A stretch of DNA of 64,000 nt from an uncultured Dysgonomonas sp. (GCF_934668725.1 NZ_CAKUOF010000005.1:1-64000), one strand, 5' to 3'; counted from the first letter of the stretch, positions 6,169-16,106 are shown. Translations and numbers: made by a program. Notes: generated by a model from the sequence alone, not told the origin.

Positions 6169-8907
6169 TTAGTTCCATGCCGGGTCGTAGCTAGACAAAC
6201 GGCTTCGCTGTTCATATTTAAGATCTTGTAACATCGATGAGTTAACTCTCAATGATACATAATACGATGCATATGGCCCTATAGGATTAAAACTTGCTGT
6301 TATATTCCAACAGTGCAAGTTTCGGGATAAGTTACAAGTCATAAAAGAGATCCGGTTATTCGGCACATCATAACTTGCATTAAAGGAAAAATTCCAATTT
6401 TTAGTAGGCTGTATCGAGCCGTTAAAACTCAAATTATGAGTAATAACTCCTTTAAATCTCTCCTTGTCCATATCAAACTGAGAAGTATAACTCATATTAT
6501 AATTAATAGACAAGTTCCATTTTATTTCATTTTTCAAGAACCCATCTTCATCAAAAGTACTATTGTCCTGCTTTTTATCAAAAAGACTCTGGCGAGGGCC
6601 ACCCTCTTCGGGAATATCACCATCAGCATCTAATAGATCAGCTTCCGGATTGTCTTTTTTATTATCTGTCGATGTACTGTTATCTCCTTTACCAAACCAC
6701 TTCTTAAATGTATCCTGATTAATCGAAGGCGATATTGTATACCCCGTGCTTACAAGCCGTGCGAGTCCTCCCCCATTTCGAATAAGGAACTCATTCTGCT
6801 TGATTCCTTTTTCATTATATACATATGGATCCCACACTGCATTGAGGTTGACCGTCAGGTTCTTGCTTAACTTAAGACGCATATTAGTTCCGATATCACT
6901 CAATTTAAGCGAATCGGCCATCATATTATAACTGAAATTTATACCTAAATTATCAATCAGGCTAATAATCTTTGTAGAATCATTAGCGGTACCCACCTTC
7001 ATCTCGATATTATTCTCGAAACTAAAATTAATATTGCCTTGCCTGCCTGCACTCGAAGGTGTAAATATCTCATTAGCAAAAGGAGAATACAAGTGCGTTT
7101 GTAGTTCGCCGTTAGCATCGTAATACGAATACTTTTTATAAGAACCGAAACGAGGATCGGTAAAATCCGGATTACCACCAAAACTAATAGCCGGTGTAAA
7201 AACGTGCCTTATCTTCTGCAACTTTCCGATCTTAAAGATCGGCTCATAAAAACCATATAATCGCGTTTGGAAACTTACATTATAATTAAAATCATACGAT
7301 CTAAAAAAAGAATAGGTAGTATCTGCTAAAACATTCCTATTTAGTACAGGATCCCATCTCTGTGAAATTGACCGGGAATACCATCTTTCGTTGTAACTAA
7401 AAGTCGGTGTTATATTCAAATAATTCAATGCATTAAAAGTAGCAGATGTCTGTACCCTATGCTGCATCGCATTACGCCAATCTTTTACTAGATTCGACTT
7501 AAACAGCATATTGTTTTTCGTCGTAATACCGTTTCTTAACTCACCCATATAATTCAGTGAAATCTTCTCATACCATTTCTCAGGTCCTATAGCATCCTTT
7601 CTTTTAAAAGGAAAAATACGATTCATTGTAGCTGTAAGGTTAGGTAATGTCAATGCAATAGTTGAGTCACTCATTACCTGATTGGCAGTAACGTTAGCAG
7701 ATAATGTAAACGGAGAGTTCGGAAAACGCTGAGTTAAATTGATTGAAGAACTTCGTGTATTATCTGTTCCGGAACGCGTAAATGCAACATCCAAACTATT
7801 GGTATTATATGAGGAAGTACGATAGTTAACACTCGCAGATAGTGTTCTATACATATTTGCTTTTGGATCCTGAGAGTGTTGCCAGCTTATTGACATATCC
7901 CTGGACTCACTGAATGTATCGGGAATATCGCGATCTCCACGTTTGGTGTATATATAGTTTATGTCAAACGAACCGCTATATTTATAGCGTTTTTTGTAGG
8001 ATGATCTAGCAGCAAGCCCCCATGATCCCTTCGTGTATATCTCTCCTGTTAATGCCAAATCTATATTATCATTTATGGCAAAATAATACCCTCCATTACG
8101 GAGGTTAAAACCTCGATCCATATCATCACCATACGATGGCATTATAATACCGGACGAATATTTCTCACTAAATGGAAAAAAGCCAAAAGGTATGGCCAAT
8201 GGTACAGGTAGTCCTTCGATTACTAAATATGCAGGACCTGTTACTACATTTTTTTTAGGACGTACTTTTGCTTTCGTAAGCATCATATAGAAGTGCGGAT
8301 GCTCATGGTCATCACACGTAGTGTACTTTCCATCACACATGAAGAATGTATCATCTGCATTTTTTTTCGCCCTATCGGCAACAATATAACCCTCGCCCTG
8401 CTGAGTGATAACATTGCGAATATAACCTTTCTTGGTCTTGAAATTATAACTTACCGTTTTCATTTCATATTCACCACTATTATCCTTAAAGACAGGAAAC
8501 CCAAACTGATCTCCTATTGAGTCCAGTCCATAGCTGGCGTGTACAATGCTGCTGTCCATACTCATGGTAATATTCTCAGCCTTTATACTCATTGTCTGAT
8601 AGTCAACTTTACTATCTCCATATAAGTATCCTCTATTGTCGAATGTAAAAACAATAGAGTCATTAGCCGTATAATCAACCGGAGCATCCAATGAAGCTTT
8701 CTTGTTCTGAGTAGTATCTTGTGTTATTGTACCGGTTGGGTGAGGACGTAAAGTATCTTCCGTCAAAACACGACCGGGAGTCACCGAATCCTGTAAAAAC
8801 GAGATATTGGAAGCATTACCCATTTGTTGATGTAATTGAGCTCCCCAAAACGGAGATGAAAACAATACAAACAGGAAAGTATATATACAGAAATGAGTCT
8901 TCTTCAT
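6169..8907 (-). CDS. lptD: LPS-assembly outer membrane protein LptD
   Basis: LptD is the beta-barrel that inserts lipopolysaccharide into the outer leaflet. From the ATG at 8907 the protein has 912 residues and opens with a clear signal peptide (MKKTHF, then a hydrophobic run). A further in-frame start at 8934 would only add nine residues ahead of the signal. After a Ser/Thr-rich linker there is an OstA/LptA-like domain (FTFDNRGYLYGDSKVDYQ, then ITMSMDSSIVHASYG). The C-terminal two thirds alternate aromatic and polar residues as in a large barrel. This matches the divergent LptD type of Bacteroidota (LptD_2), including an acidic Asp/Glu-rich insert near residues 740-790. Confidence 0.88.
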   Translation of the reverse strand: MKKTHFCIYTFLFVLFSSPFWGAQLHQQMGNASNISFLQDSVTPGRVLTEDTLRPHPTGTITQDTTQNKKASLDAPVDYTANDSIVFTFDNRGYLYGDSKVDYQTMSIKAENITMSMDSSIVHASYGLDSIGDQFGFPVFKDNSGEYEMKTVSYNFKTKKGYIRNVITQQGEGYIVADRAKKNADDTFFMCDGKYTTCDDHEHPHFYMMLTKAKVRPKKNVVTGPAYLVIEGLPVPLAIPFGFFPFSEKYSSGIIMPSYGDDMDRGFNLRNGGYYFAINDNIDLALTGEIYTKGSWGLAARSSYKKRYKYSGSFDINYIYTKRGDRDIPDTFSESRDMSISWQHSQDPKANMYRTLSASVNYRTSSYNTNSLDVAFTRSGTDNTRSSSINLTQRFPNSPFTLSANVTANQVMSDSTIALTLPNLTATMNRIFPFKRKDAIGPEKWYEKISLNYMGELRNGITTKNNMLFKSNLVKDWRNAMQHRVQTSATFNALNYLNITPTFSYNERWYSRSISQRWDPVLNRNVLADTTYSFFRSYDFNYNVSFQTRLYGFYEPIFKIGKLQKIRHVFTPAISFGGNPDFTDPRFGSYKKYSYYDANGELQTHLYSPFANEIFTPSSAGRQGNINFSFENNIEMKVGTANDSTKIISLIDNLGINFSYNMMADSLKLSDIGTNMRLKLSKNLTVNLNAVWDPYVYNEKGIKQNEFLIRNGGGLARLVSTGYTISPSINQDTFKKWFGKGDNSTSTDNKKDNPEADLLDADGDIPEEGGPRQSLFDKKQDNSTFDEDGFLKNEIKWNLSINYNMSYTSQFDMDKERFKGVITHNLSFNGSIQPTKNWNFSFNASYDVPNNRISFMTCNLSRNLHCWNITASFNPIGPYASYYVSLRVNSSMLQDLKYEQRSRLSSYDPAWN

Positions 8908-9278
8908 TAAAAAGGATTCGACCTGATAATTCAAAGTGCAAAACTAAGCATTTAATAAAAAAGGAAAAGCTAAAAAAACGAAAATCTATCCCTATTAAGT
9001 ATCCTTATGAAGAAAAAAGCAACCTTTTTAGGTTTATTAGTGTTGTTTCTATAAATCAAGATCTTTTTCGATGTACAAAATATAAATCTTAGCTATGACC
9101 ACCGCATGTAAAATAATGAATTCTGCATTTTATCGTAATTCGGTTTTATACCTTTGATAATTACTTTATATACTCCTAAATAAGCAATATATAACATTTT
9201 TAGTACCTTTGCGACCTGTGCCAAGAATTCTGATTCCGGGCATATCCAAATCAAAAGACAAGAGTATATTAGATATTG
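8908..9278. other. Divergent intergenic region between lptD and the methyltransferase operon
   Basis: The gap separates two divergent genes and should contain both promoters. On the minus strand TAGTTTTG (8946-8939) could be the -7 box of lptD. On the plus strand TACCTTTG occurs twice (about 9153 and 9204-9211). A tiny frame at 9007-9054 would encode 15 residues resembling the start of a signal peptide (MKKKATFLGLLVLFL) and then stops. I regard it as a possible gene remnant, not a gene. No stable RNA fold is obvious. Confidence 0.5.
9204..9211 (+). promoter_or_regulatory. Candidate -7 box of the methyltransferase operon
   Basis: TACCTTTG followed by C fits the Bacteroidetes -7 consensus and lies 68 bases before the ATG at 9279. 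A convincing -33 TTTG is not present at the expected distance, so this is tentative. Confidence 0.4.
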
Positions 9279-10178
9279 ATGATGAATACAGTACACATAG
9301 ATTTATGTCCGGTCTGCTCCAATAGTGGTTGTACAGAGACTCTTATTTGCAAGGACTATTTGGTTACAGGCGAGCCGTTCTCAATACATCAATGTCCAAG
9401 CTGTGGTTTTGCTTTTACTCAAAATTTTCCTTGTGAAAACGAAATTGGAAAATATTACGATGCCCCCGGATACATTTCACATTCCGATACCCATCAGGGA
9501 GTTATTAACTCGCTGTATCATTGGGCCAGAAAAATAGCATTAAGATCGAAAACTAAAATAGTCTCGAAATATTCTTCAAAAAATGCAGAAACTTTACTCG
9601 ATATTGGTTCAGGAACTGGGTATTTTCTACATGCCATGCGTCTTAAAAAATGGATTGTAACAGGCATAGAGAAGTCAAAACCAACGCGTGAATATGCGCA
9701 TAAGAAATTCGGGTTGAATATCCAGGATGCCGAATATTTATTCGATATGCCCGATAAGACCAAGGATGTAGTAACCATGTGGCACGTTTTGGAGCATATC
9801 GAAAAACTCAACGAAACAATGGCTAATTTACATCGGATATTGAAAAACGATGGTATTTTAATCATCGCATTACCTAATAAGAAGTCGGCAGATGCTTTAA
9901 CATACAAAGAAGAATGGGCTGCTTATGACGTACCTCGTCATCTATGGCACTTTTCACCTGCTGATTTCACTTATTTTGCAGAAAAACATAATTTTAGAAT
10001 CGAAAAGCTAAAAGCCATGTATTTCGATCCTTTTTATATTGCTATGTTAAGTGAAAAAAACAAAGGAACATTTGCTGCCAGTTTGGTAGGATTGATAAAA
10101 GGATTTCTGTTTTTTACACAAAGCCTATTCAGTACTCGCAGATGTAGTTCCATTATTTATATACTAAAGAAAAAGTAG
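9279..10178 (+). CDS. SAM-dependent methyltransferase with N-terminal zinc-ribbon-like motif
   Basis: The N-terminus has paired cysteines (CPVCSNSGC at about residues 10-18 and CPSCGF about 25 residues on), which resemble a small zinc ribbon. A class I methyltransferase core follows: LLDIGSGTGYF is the SAM-binding glycine loop, VVTMWHVLEHI matches motif post-I/II, and ILIIALPN is strand 5. This Methyltransf_13/23-like architecture is common in polysaccharide and O-antigen clusters. Three start codons (TTG 9276, ATG 9279, ATG 9282) lie together, and 9279 is a guess. A YfhO-type protein and a glycosyltransferase follow, so a glycan or lipid-linked sugar is a likely substrate (inference). Confidence 0.8.
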   Translation: MMNTVHIDLCPVCSNSGCTETLICKDYLVTGEPFSIHQCPSCGFAFTQNFPCENEIGKYYDAPGYISHSDTHQGVINSLYHWARKIALRSKTKIVSKYSSKNAETLLDIGSGTGYFLHAMRLKKWIVTGIEKSKPTREYAHKKFGLNIQDAEYLFDMPDKTKDVVTMWHVLEHIEKLNETMANLHRILKNDGILIIALPNKKSADALTYKEEWAAYDVPRHLWHFSPADFTYFAEKHNFRIEKLKAMYFDPFYIAMLSEKNKGTFAASLVGLIKGFLFFTQSLFSTRRCSSIIYILKKK

Positions 10179-10208
10179 GTTAAAAGACCTTTTAAATACA
10201 TACACAAT

Positions 10209-12734
10209 ATGATACAAGAAGAAAAACCAATACTGAAAAAATTACTGCAACATGCTATAGCTATCATTTGCTTCCTCGCTGTTACCTTTATATACTTCAG
10301 CCCTTTGTTGGATGGTAAAGTACTACCGCAAGGAGATGTTCAACAATACAAAGGAATGTCACGCGAGCTGGCTCAATATTACGAAAAAGAAGGTCAAAGT
10401 TCAGCTTGGACAGGCTCCATGTTTTCCGGTATGCCTGCTTATCAAATCGGAATATGGGGAGGATCTCCTAATTTTCTCGATTACTTGGAAGCCCCTTTAA
10501 AATCTTTAGGAGGTAGCACAGCAGGACCTGTATTTGCAGGTATGCTTATGGCTTATATCTTGTTTTGTATTATGGGTGTGGGCTTTATTCCTGCAATATT
10601 AGGGGCTATAGCTTACTCTTTATCTTCTTATAATATAATTATCATTGATGCCGGGCACGTTACCAAAGCTTGGGCAATAGCCTATCTGCCCCTTATTATA
10701 GCAGGGATAGCGGCATGTTTTAAGCGACAATATTTCATGGCCGGACTTCTTATGGCTCTGGGGCTCGCTTTACAGATAAAGAACAATCACCTACAGATTA
10801 CCTACTATACAGCAATATTATGTATATTCTTATACATAGGTCTGCTTATTAATGATATTTTGAAAAAAAATATATCCGGATTGTTTAAAGCAACAGGGGC
10901 TTTAGCTGTCGGCGTTGCAATAGCAGTGCTTTGCAATTTGGGAAATATATATGCCAATTATGAAATGTCGAAAGAAAGTACTCGAGGACAGTCGGAATTA
11001 ACTCAACCTACACAATCGGAAAAGCAATCATCAGGTCTTGATAAAGAATATGCCTTTGCGTGGAGCTACGGTAAAATGGAAACTTTATCTCTATTGATCC
11101 CCGATATACATGGCGGAGCTTCGGGTGGAATGTTATCTCCATCCTCTAACCTTTACAAGGCTATCAGAACAAATGCGCCTCAGGCTCAGGTTGACTCGGC
11201 CGGAATACAAGCACAGACTTATTGGGGAGATCAGCCATTTACTTCAGGCCCTGTTTATTTCGGGGCAATCATTTGCTTCTTGTTTGTGTTAGGGTTGTTT
11301 GTTATCAGACATCCCATGAAATGGGTATTGCTCTTTGCAACAGTATTCTTTATATTCTTATCGTGGGGACATAATTTCGAATTGTTTAATGATTGGTTCT
11401 TCTACCATTTCCCGATGTACAATAAATTCAGAGCCGTATCCACAGCTCTTGTAATTCCTGCTCTCACCATGCTTATTGTAGCCGTGTGGGGACTGAAAGA
11501 CTTTTTCGGAGGAGAGATTAAAGAAGAAAAACTAAAAAAATCGCTTTATATATCGGCAGGAATAACAGCCGGAATAAGCCTTTTATTATGGTTAGCTCCC
11601 GGAATTTTCGGTTTTGAGTTCACTACTGCTGCCGATAGCCAGTGGATGTCTCAAGTACCCGATTGGTATTACTCTGCACTTCTATCCGATCGTAAAGATT
11701 TATTATCTTCTGACGCTATACGCTCATTCTTCTTTATCCTATTAGCGGCAGGAATCTTGTATTCTACCATCGCTTTAAAAGGAGATAAGAACAAGATTAC
11801 TGTATACTGCTCAGTTGCACTGCTAGTATTGGTAGTTACCGATCTTTGGGGAGTAGACAAACGTTACCTGAACAACGATAAATTCCAAAGCAAGTTATCA
11901 TATGATTCAAACCGCCCATTTCCTCAAACGGAAGCTGACAAAGCGATCTTACAGGATAAACATCCGTCGTATCGTGTATTGAATCTGAATAATCCATTCA
12001 ATGAAACTAAAACCTCTTATTATCATAAATCTATAGGAGGATACCATGCTGCTAAATTAAAACGTTATCAGGAATTAATTGACTATCGCCTGCAAGGAGA
12101 AATCAACTCGATAATTAAGTCTTTTGATACACAAAACATTGATAGCATAATAGGCAGTTTCGAGAAAAATACAGCATTAAACATGCTTAATGCCAAGTAT
12201 ATTATATTCCATCCCGAGCAAGCGCCATTACAGAACCCATATGCAATGGGAAATGCTTGGTTTGTGAACAATTACATCTTTGTCGACAATGCAGATAAAG
12301 AAATAGCTGCATTAAGTAATGTTGATGTAAAAACAACAGCCATTATAGACAAGAGGTTTGAGGATAAACTTTCAGGATTATCTATTGTTCCAGATTCTTC
12401 TGCAACTATCGAACTGACCGAATACAAACCCAATGCGCTGAAATATAAATCGTCAGCTCAGAATGAACAATTGGCTGTTTTATCTGAAATATATTATCCT
12501 AACGGATGGGAAGCATATATTGACGGAAAGCCGGTAGAGCATTTTTGTGCCGACTGGACGCTACGTGCAATACGTATTCCGGCAGGACAACACGAAATAG
12601 AATTCAAATTCGAACCCCATGGATATAATACCGCTCGTGGCATAGCTTCAGCAAGTAGCGGATTATTGGTATTATTACTGATTGGGGCGATAGGGTCTAT
12701 TTTCTACAAAAGAAAAGATAAACATTTGAAATGA
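10209..12734 (+). CDS. YfhO-family polytopic membrane protein
   Basis: The 841-residue protein has an N-terminal membrane segment, a long run of at least ten further hydrophobic segments, and a soluble C-terminal part ending in one more segment. The sequence around residues 30-75, with GDVQQYKGM and SGMPAYQIG, matches the YfhO family (PF09586), thought to be GT-C-like glycosyltransferases in Gram-positives. The luminal C-terminal part contains YYPNGWEAYIDGKPV, a beta-sandwich-like feature also typical of the family. It overlaps the following GT2 gene by four bases (ATGA), so the two are translationally coupled. The role in Bacteroidota is not established. Confidence 0.82.
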   Translation: MIQEEKPILKKLLQHAIAIICFLAVTFIYFSPLLDGKVLPQGDVQQYKGMSRELAQYYEKEGQSSAWTGSMFSGMPAYQIGIWGGSPNFLDYLEAPLKSLGGSTAGPVFAGMLMAYILFCIMGVGFIPAILGAIAYSLSSYNIIIIDAGHVTKAWAIAYLPLIIAGIAACFKRQYFMAGLLMALGLALQIKNNHLQITYYTAILCIFLYIGLLINDILKKNISGLFKATGALAVGVAIAVLCNLGNIYANYEMSKESTRGQSELTQPTQSEKQSSGLDKEYAFAWSYGKMETLSLLIPDIHGGASGGMLSPSSNLYKAIRTNAPQAQVDSAGIQAQTYWGDQPFTSGPVYFGAIICFLFVLGLFVIRHPMKWVLLFATVFFIFLSWGHNFELFNDWFFYHFPMYNKFRAVSTALVIPALTMLIVAVWGLKDFFGGEIKEEKLKKSLYISAGITAGISLLLWLAPGIFGFEFTTAADSQWMSQVPDWYYSALLSDRKDLLSSDAIRSFFFILLAAGILYSTIALKGDKNKITVYCSVALLVLVVTDLWGVDKRYLNNDKFQSKLSYDSNRPFPQTEADKAILQDKHPSYRVLNLNNPFNETKTSYYHKSIGGYHAAKLKRYQELIDYRLQGEINSIIKSFDTQNIDSIIGSFEKNTALNMLNAKYIIFHPEQAPLQNPYAMGNAWFVNNYIFVDNADKEIAALSNVDVKTTAIIDKRFEDKLSGLSIVPDSSATIELTEYKPNALKYKSSAQNEQLAVLSEIYYPNGWEAYIDGKPVEHFCADWTLRAIRIPAGQHEIEFKFEPHGYNTARGIASASSGLLVLLLIGAIGSIFYKRKDKHLK

Positions 12735-13639
12735 TAAGATTTTCGTTCATAACCTGTACTTATAATCGGGATAAATACATTGCAAAAACCCTTGAGTCTG
12801 TTTGCAAACAAACCTTTGATCCCTCGGATTACGAAATAGTTGTTGTTGACAATAACAGCACAGATTCAACAGCAGGTATATGCGACGAATTCAGGACGAA
12901 ATATGCTGATCGCCAATTCAAATATTATAAAGAAATTAATCAAGGATTGTCCTTTGCACTCAACAGAGGTATTAAGGAGGCTCAAGGCGAATACATTATT
13001 TTCGTAGATGATGATGAAACCGTAATCCCTGAACATTTAGAGCGTTTGAACAATCATTTAAAAAGTTATCCAAACGCACAACTTATTGCATCACCCGTTA
13101 TCCCTATATACGAAAAAGCACAGCCTAAATGGATGTCTCATTATACCCAACGCCTTATCGGAGGATATTTTAATCAAGGCAATCAAGCTAAAAAGTTACA
13201 AGCCAAAAACTATCCGGGTACGGGGCATACTATTATCAAGAGGTCACTTTATGAGAAATATGGATACTACAATACCGAATTGGGGCGTAAAGGGAACTCC
13301 TTAATAGGAGCAGAAGACAAGGATATGTTTAACCGATTAAAAAATAACAGTATAGATTGTTATTATTTTCCTGATATACCTATTTACCATCATATTCCTG
13401 AACAAAAACTAAATAATCAGTTTTTTCAAAAACTTACTTATTCCATAGGTAAGAGTGAGCGTATACGTACTCTTTCGGTATCAAAAAAGGAGTATCAAAG
13501 AAGGCTAATTGATGAAGCTATCAAATGGATAGCATCCTTTGTTTTGTGCTTAGGATATATCGTTATCCTTTCGCCTCAAAAAGGGTTTCGTTTGTTACAA
13601 TTCAGATGGAATGTAACCAAGGGTTTATTAGGGAAGTGA
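12731..13639 (+). CDS. Glycosyltransferase family 2
   Basis: The 302-residue protein begins SFITCTYNRDKYIAKTLESV, the hallmark of GT2 enzymes, followed by VVVDNNSTDSTA and the metal-binding FVDDDE. A C-terminal hydrophobic stretch (about residues 262-282) could anchor it to the membrane. The start overlaps the YfhO stop codon by four bases. The pair may add a sugar to a lipid carrier and then to a surface acceptor, but the substrates are unknown. Confidence 0.88.
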   Translation: MIRFSFITCTYNRDKYIAKTLESVCKQTFDPSDYEIVVVDNNSTDSTAGICDEFRTKYADRQFKYYKEINQGLSFALNRGIKEAQGEYIIFVDDDETVIPEHLERLNNHLKSYPNAQLIASPVIPIYEKAQPKWMSHYTQRLIGGYFNQGNQAKKLQAKNYPGTGHTIIKRSLYEKYGYYNTELGRKGNSLIGAEDKDMFNRLKNNSIDCYYFPDIPIYHHIPEQKLNNQFFQKLTYSIGKSERIRTLSVSKKEYQRRLIDEAIKWIASFVLCLGYIVILSPQKGFRLLQFRWNVTKGLLGK

Positions 13640-13679
13640 TTCTTCAAAGATCTCAAAAAAAAATCAAACTCTGTGATTT

Positions 13680-14252
13680 ATGAAAAAGAAATCAAATAAC
13701 CGTTTCACAAAAATATTTCTGATTATTCTTGTAATTCTAGGAGCATTATTTGTTTTTAGAGGAAGTGTATATCGTGCCGTAGCTACTTATAAAGAAGATG
13801 GCAGTAGAAAAAGCTATAAAGTTAAAGATAAAAATTTGGCTATCTTTATAGAAGACAATATAAAGAGCGGTCAAGCCGGAGATATAGAATCTATTGTCGA
13901 TCTTTCACAAGCAATTACAGATGCTGCCTTGTCTTATGACGACACTGCCAAAGAAAATGATCCGAATAAAACCGTTTTATTACGCAAGGCAAATGCTGAA
14001 GGGTATGCCACCTTTGCTGCAAGTGTCGGAAATTACCTGATCGACAGGTACAAGCTTTCGGAAGTATGGGAAGCGAAGCCAGTAAAAGGTAAGTTATATA
14101 TACTGGGGACAGATATGTATTCGAAATTTAAAAAGAAGAATTTTAAAGAATACGATTTTGTCATATTCAGAAATAAAATCACTAAAAAAGAAATAACTAT
14201 CGACCCTTCACTATATGCCCGTCGAGGAATAGAGCGTATCACGAAACAATAA
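13680..14252 (+). CDS. Membrane-anchored protein, possible degenerate transglutaminase-like fold
   Basis: No firm family assignment. The 190-residue protein has a short basic start, one membrane segment (about residues 11-28) and an external domain. The segment KANAEGYATFAASVGNYL resembles the part of transglutaminase-like proteins that carries the catalytic cysteine, but no cysteine is present. Later YDFVIFRNK...ITIDPSLY resembles the His/Asp half, with the Asp kept and the His absent. That resemblance is my reading and needs a profile search. It lies 40 bases after the GT2 gene and is probably the last gene of that operon. Confidence 0.5.
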   Translation: MKKKSNNRFTKIFLIILVILGALFVFRGSVYRAVATYKEDGSRKSYKVKDKNLAIFIEDNIKSGQAGDIESIVDLSQAITDAALSYDDTAKENDPNKTVLLRKANAEGYATFAASVGNYLIDRYKLSEVWEAKPVKGKLYILGTDMYSKFKKKNFKEYDFVIFRNKITKKEITIDPSLYARRGIERITKQ

Positions 14253-14325
14253 AACCCAAGTAAAATTCACATAATTTCCGGTTATACAATCCTTAAAAAC
14301 ATCTAGTTATTTAAAATAAATTGGA

Positions 14326-15267
14326 ATGAGCGATAAAGATTCAATTTCTCAACAAATCAAAAACTACGCCCTGTCCATTGGCTTCGATGCTTGCGGTATC
14401 TGTCGAGCTGAAGAAATTGAAACTATAGAAAGCAATCATTACCAAGAGTGGATCAACAAAGGTTACCAAGCTGATATGGAATATATGGCTCGCAATGTTG
14501 AAAAAAGATGCGACCCTACTTTATTGGTCAATAATGCCAAATCGATCATAAGCCTCGCTTTGAACTACTTTCCACATGAGCGACAATCCGAAACAGCACC
14601 TCAATTTGCTTATTATGCATATGGCAAGGATTACCACGATGTAATGAAAGCAAAATTACAAATTCTATTAGAATATATAGAGACTTTAATCCCAAATGTT
14701 AACGGACGGATATTTTGTGATACTGCTCCTGTTTTGGAACGCTATTGGGCAGCAAAAGCAGGATTAGGCTTTATTGGTAAAAACACACTACTGATTATCC
14801 CTAAACGTGGTTCATATTTCTTTCTAGGGGAAATTATTATAGATATCCCATTGGCATATGATACACCTCTTAATCTATCTTGCGGTAAATGTACACGTTG
14901 TTTAAACGCATGTCCGACCAATGCTATCGAGAAACCACATTTGTTAAATGCAAATAAATGCATATCATATCAGACTATAGAAAACAAAGGTGAAATAGAT
15001 AAAAATATACAACCTTTACTAAACAACAGAATGTATGGGTGCGATATTTGTCAACAAATATGCCCTTGGAACAGATATGCACAACCTCACTCAACACCTG
15101 AATTTGTTCCAAGTCCCGAATTTTTATCTATGGACTACGAAAGTATCGCCTTTATGGCAGTAGAAGATTATCAACGGATATTTAAAGGTTCGGCAGTAAA
15201 AAGGGCTAAATATGCAGGGTTGATGAGAAATTTCAAAGCACTAAGCACACCCAAAGATATCGATTAA
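14326..15267 (+). CDS. queG: Epoxyqueuosine reductase QueG
   Basis: QueG performs the last step of queuosine synthesis, reducing epoxyqueuosine in tRNA with cobalamin and two [4Fe-4S] clusters. The 313-residue product shows the two clusters as CGKCTRCLNACP and CDICQQICPW, and the family opening GFDACGICRAEE. The conserved DTAPVLERYWAAKAGLGFIG stretch is the core of the cobalamin site. It lacks the longer C-terminal HEAT-like extension of some homologues, which is usual for short QueG forms. It ends two bases from the convergent LuxR-type gene. Confidence 0.95.
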   Translation: MSDKDSISQQIKNYALSIGFDACGICRAEEIETIESNHYQEWINKGYQADMEYMARNVEKRCDPTLLVNNAKSIISLALNYFPHERQSETAPQFAYYAYGKDYHDVMKAKLQILLEYIETLIPNVNGRIFCDTAPVLERYWAAKAGLGFIGKNTLLIIPKRGSYFFLGEIIIDIPLAYDTPLNLSCGKCTRCLNACPTNAIEKPHLLNANKCISYQTIENKGEIDKNIQPLLNNRMYGCDICQQICPWNRYAQPHSTPEFVPSPEFLSMDYESIAFMAVEDYQRIFKGSAVKRAKYAGLMRNFKALSTPKDID

Positions 15268-15269
15268 CG

Positions 15270-15920
15270 TCAAATATAATACTCCGATACATCAACAATT
15301 CCGGCCTTCATTGCATATTTGGTTGCCTCATGTACGTTGTTTACTTCCAATTTTCGGAATATATTCTTCCGATGGGTTATAATGGTGTGAAAACTCAGAT
15401 TCCTTTCAGCAGCTATCTCTTTGGTTGTTCTTCCTAAAGCTATTTCTTTAAGAATTTCTCGTTCCGTATTGGTCAAATTATGATCAGAGGCGGACTCTAA
15501 AGAACGGGTCAAACTTTTGATATGATTATCTACTCTTTTACAAAAAAAACTCTCACTAAAAATGGCTGAACGAATGGCTGCATATATCTCTTCCTGAGAG
15601 CTCGACTTCAAGACAATACTAAATTCCAATTCGTTTACTTGCATTTGCTTTAGAAAAGTATCGCTTAATTCATCCGAAAACAAAATCCAATCCGATTTAG
15701 GATAACGCTCACTCAACATTTGCAATTCGTTAATAGATGTGAAATCAAACAGAGTATAATCTAAAACAATCAATGCATCTTCATTCGCAGATAATGAACA
15801 TATCAAAGTCGATTTATCTGCAACATCATAGATATGAGAGATTTGTTCAAAATCTTTCACTAGATATTTAATCCCTAAACGTGTTATATCTTGCGTATCT
15901 GCAATGATAAGGCTTCTCAT
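15270..15920 (-). CDS. NarL/LuxR-type response regulator
   Basis: The 216-residue protein has a receiver-like N-terminal domain and a LuxR helix-turn-helix at about 150-212 (LTNTEREILKEIALGRTTKEIA..., then NLSFHTIITHRKNIFRKL). In the receiver, Asp8, Asp54 (IVLDYT) and Lys105 (VLKSS) are at the positions expected of the acidic pocket, the phosphorylation site and the conserved lysine. It is therefore likely phosphorylatable, although the rest of the domain is divergent. No partner kinase is nearby. A TATTTTTG box upstream on the minus strand (15954-15947) may be its -7 element. Confidence 0.88.
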   Translation of the reverse strand: MRSLIIADTQDITRLGIKYLVKDFEQISHIYDVADKSTLICSLSANEDALIVLDYTLFDFTSINELQMLSERYPKSDWILFSDELSDTFLKQMQVNELEFSIVLKSSSQEEIYAAIRSAIFSESFFCKRVDNHIKSLTRSLESASDHNLTNTEREILKEIALGRTTKEIAAERNLSFHTIITHRKNIFRKLEVNNVHEATKYAMKAGIVDVSEYYI

Positions 15921-16106
15921 ATTTATATATCTAACTTGATGTTTTACAAAAATAGGAAAAGTCTTCTAATATATCTTCATCCACCAATTTAAAGTACTAA
16001 GTTCAATCAACAAAATATTTAACGACAGTGTTTTACAACATAAAACATTCACTCTTTCAAGCACATAGATAAAGCAATATAACACAATAGACATCTAAAA
16101 ATAGTT

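Noticed and set aside
8721..9092. 123-residue frame overlapping the start of lptD
   Set aside because: Opposite strand to lptD for much of its length, lysine-rich and without any domain; a shadow frame.
9518..9907. 129-residue minus-strand frame inside the methyltransferase
   Set aside because: Antisense to a clear methyltransferase gene with intact motifs.
10177..10196. AGGT...ACCT dyad before the YfhO gene as a member of the palindrome family
   Set aside because: The better pairing here is TTAAAAG with CTTTTAA, which is just AT-rich symmetry.
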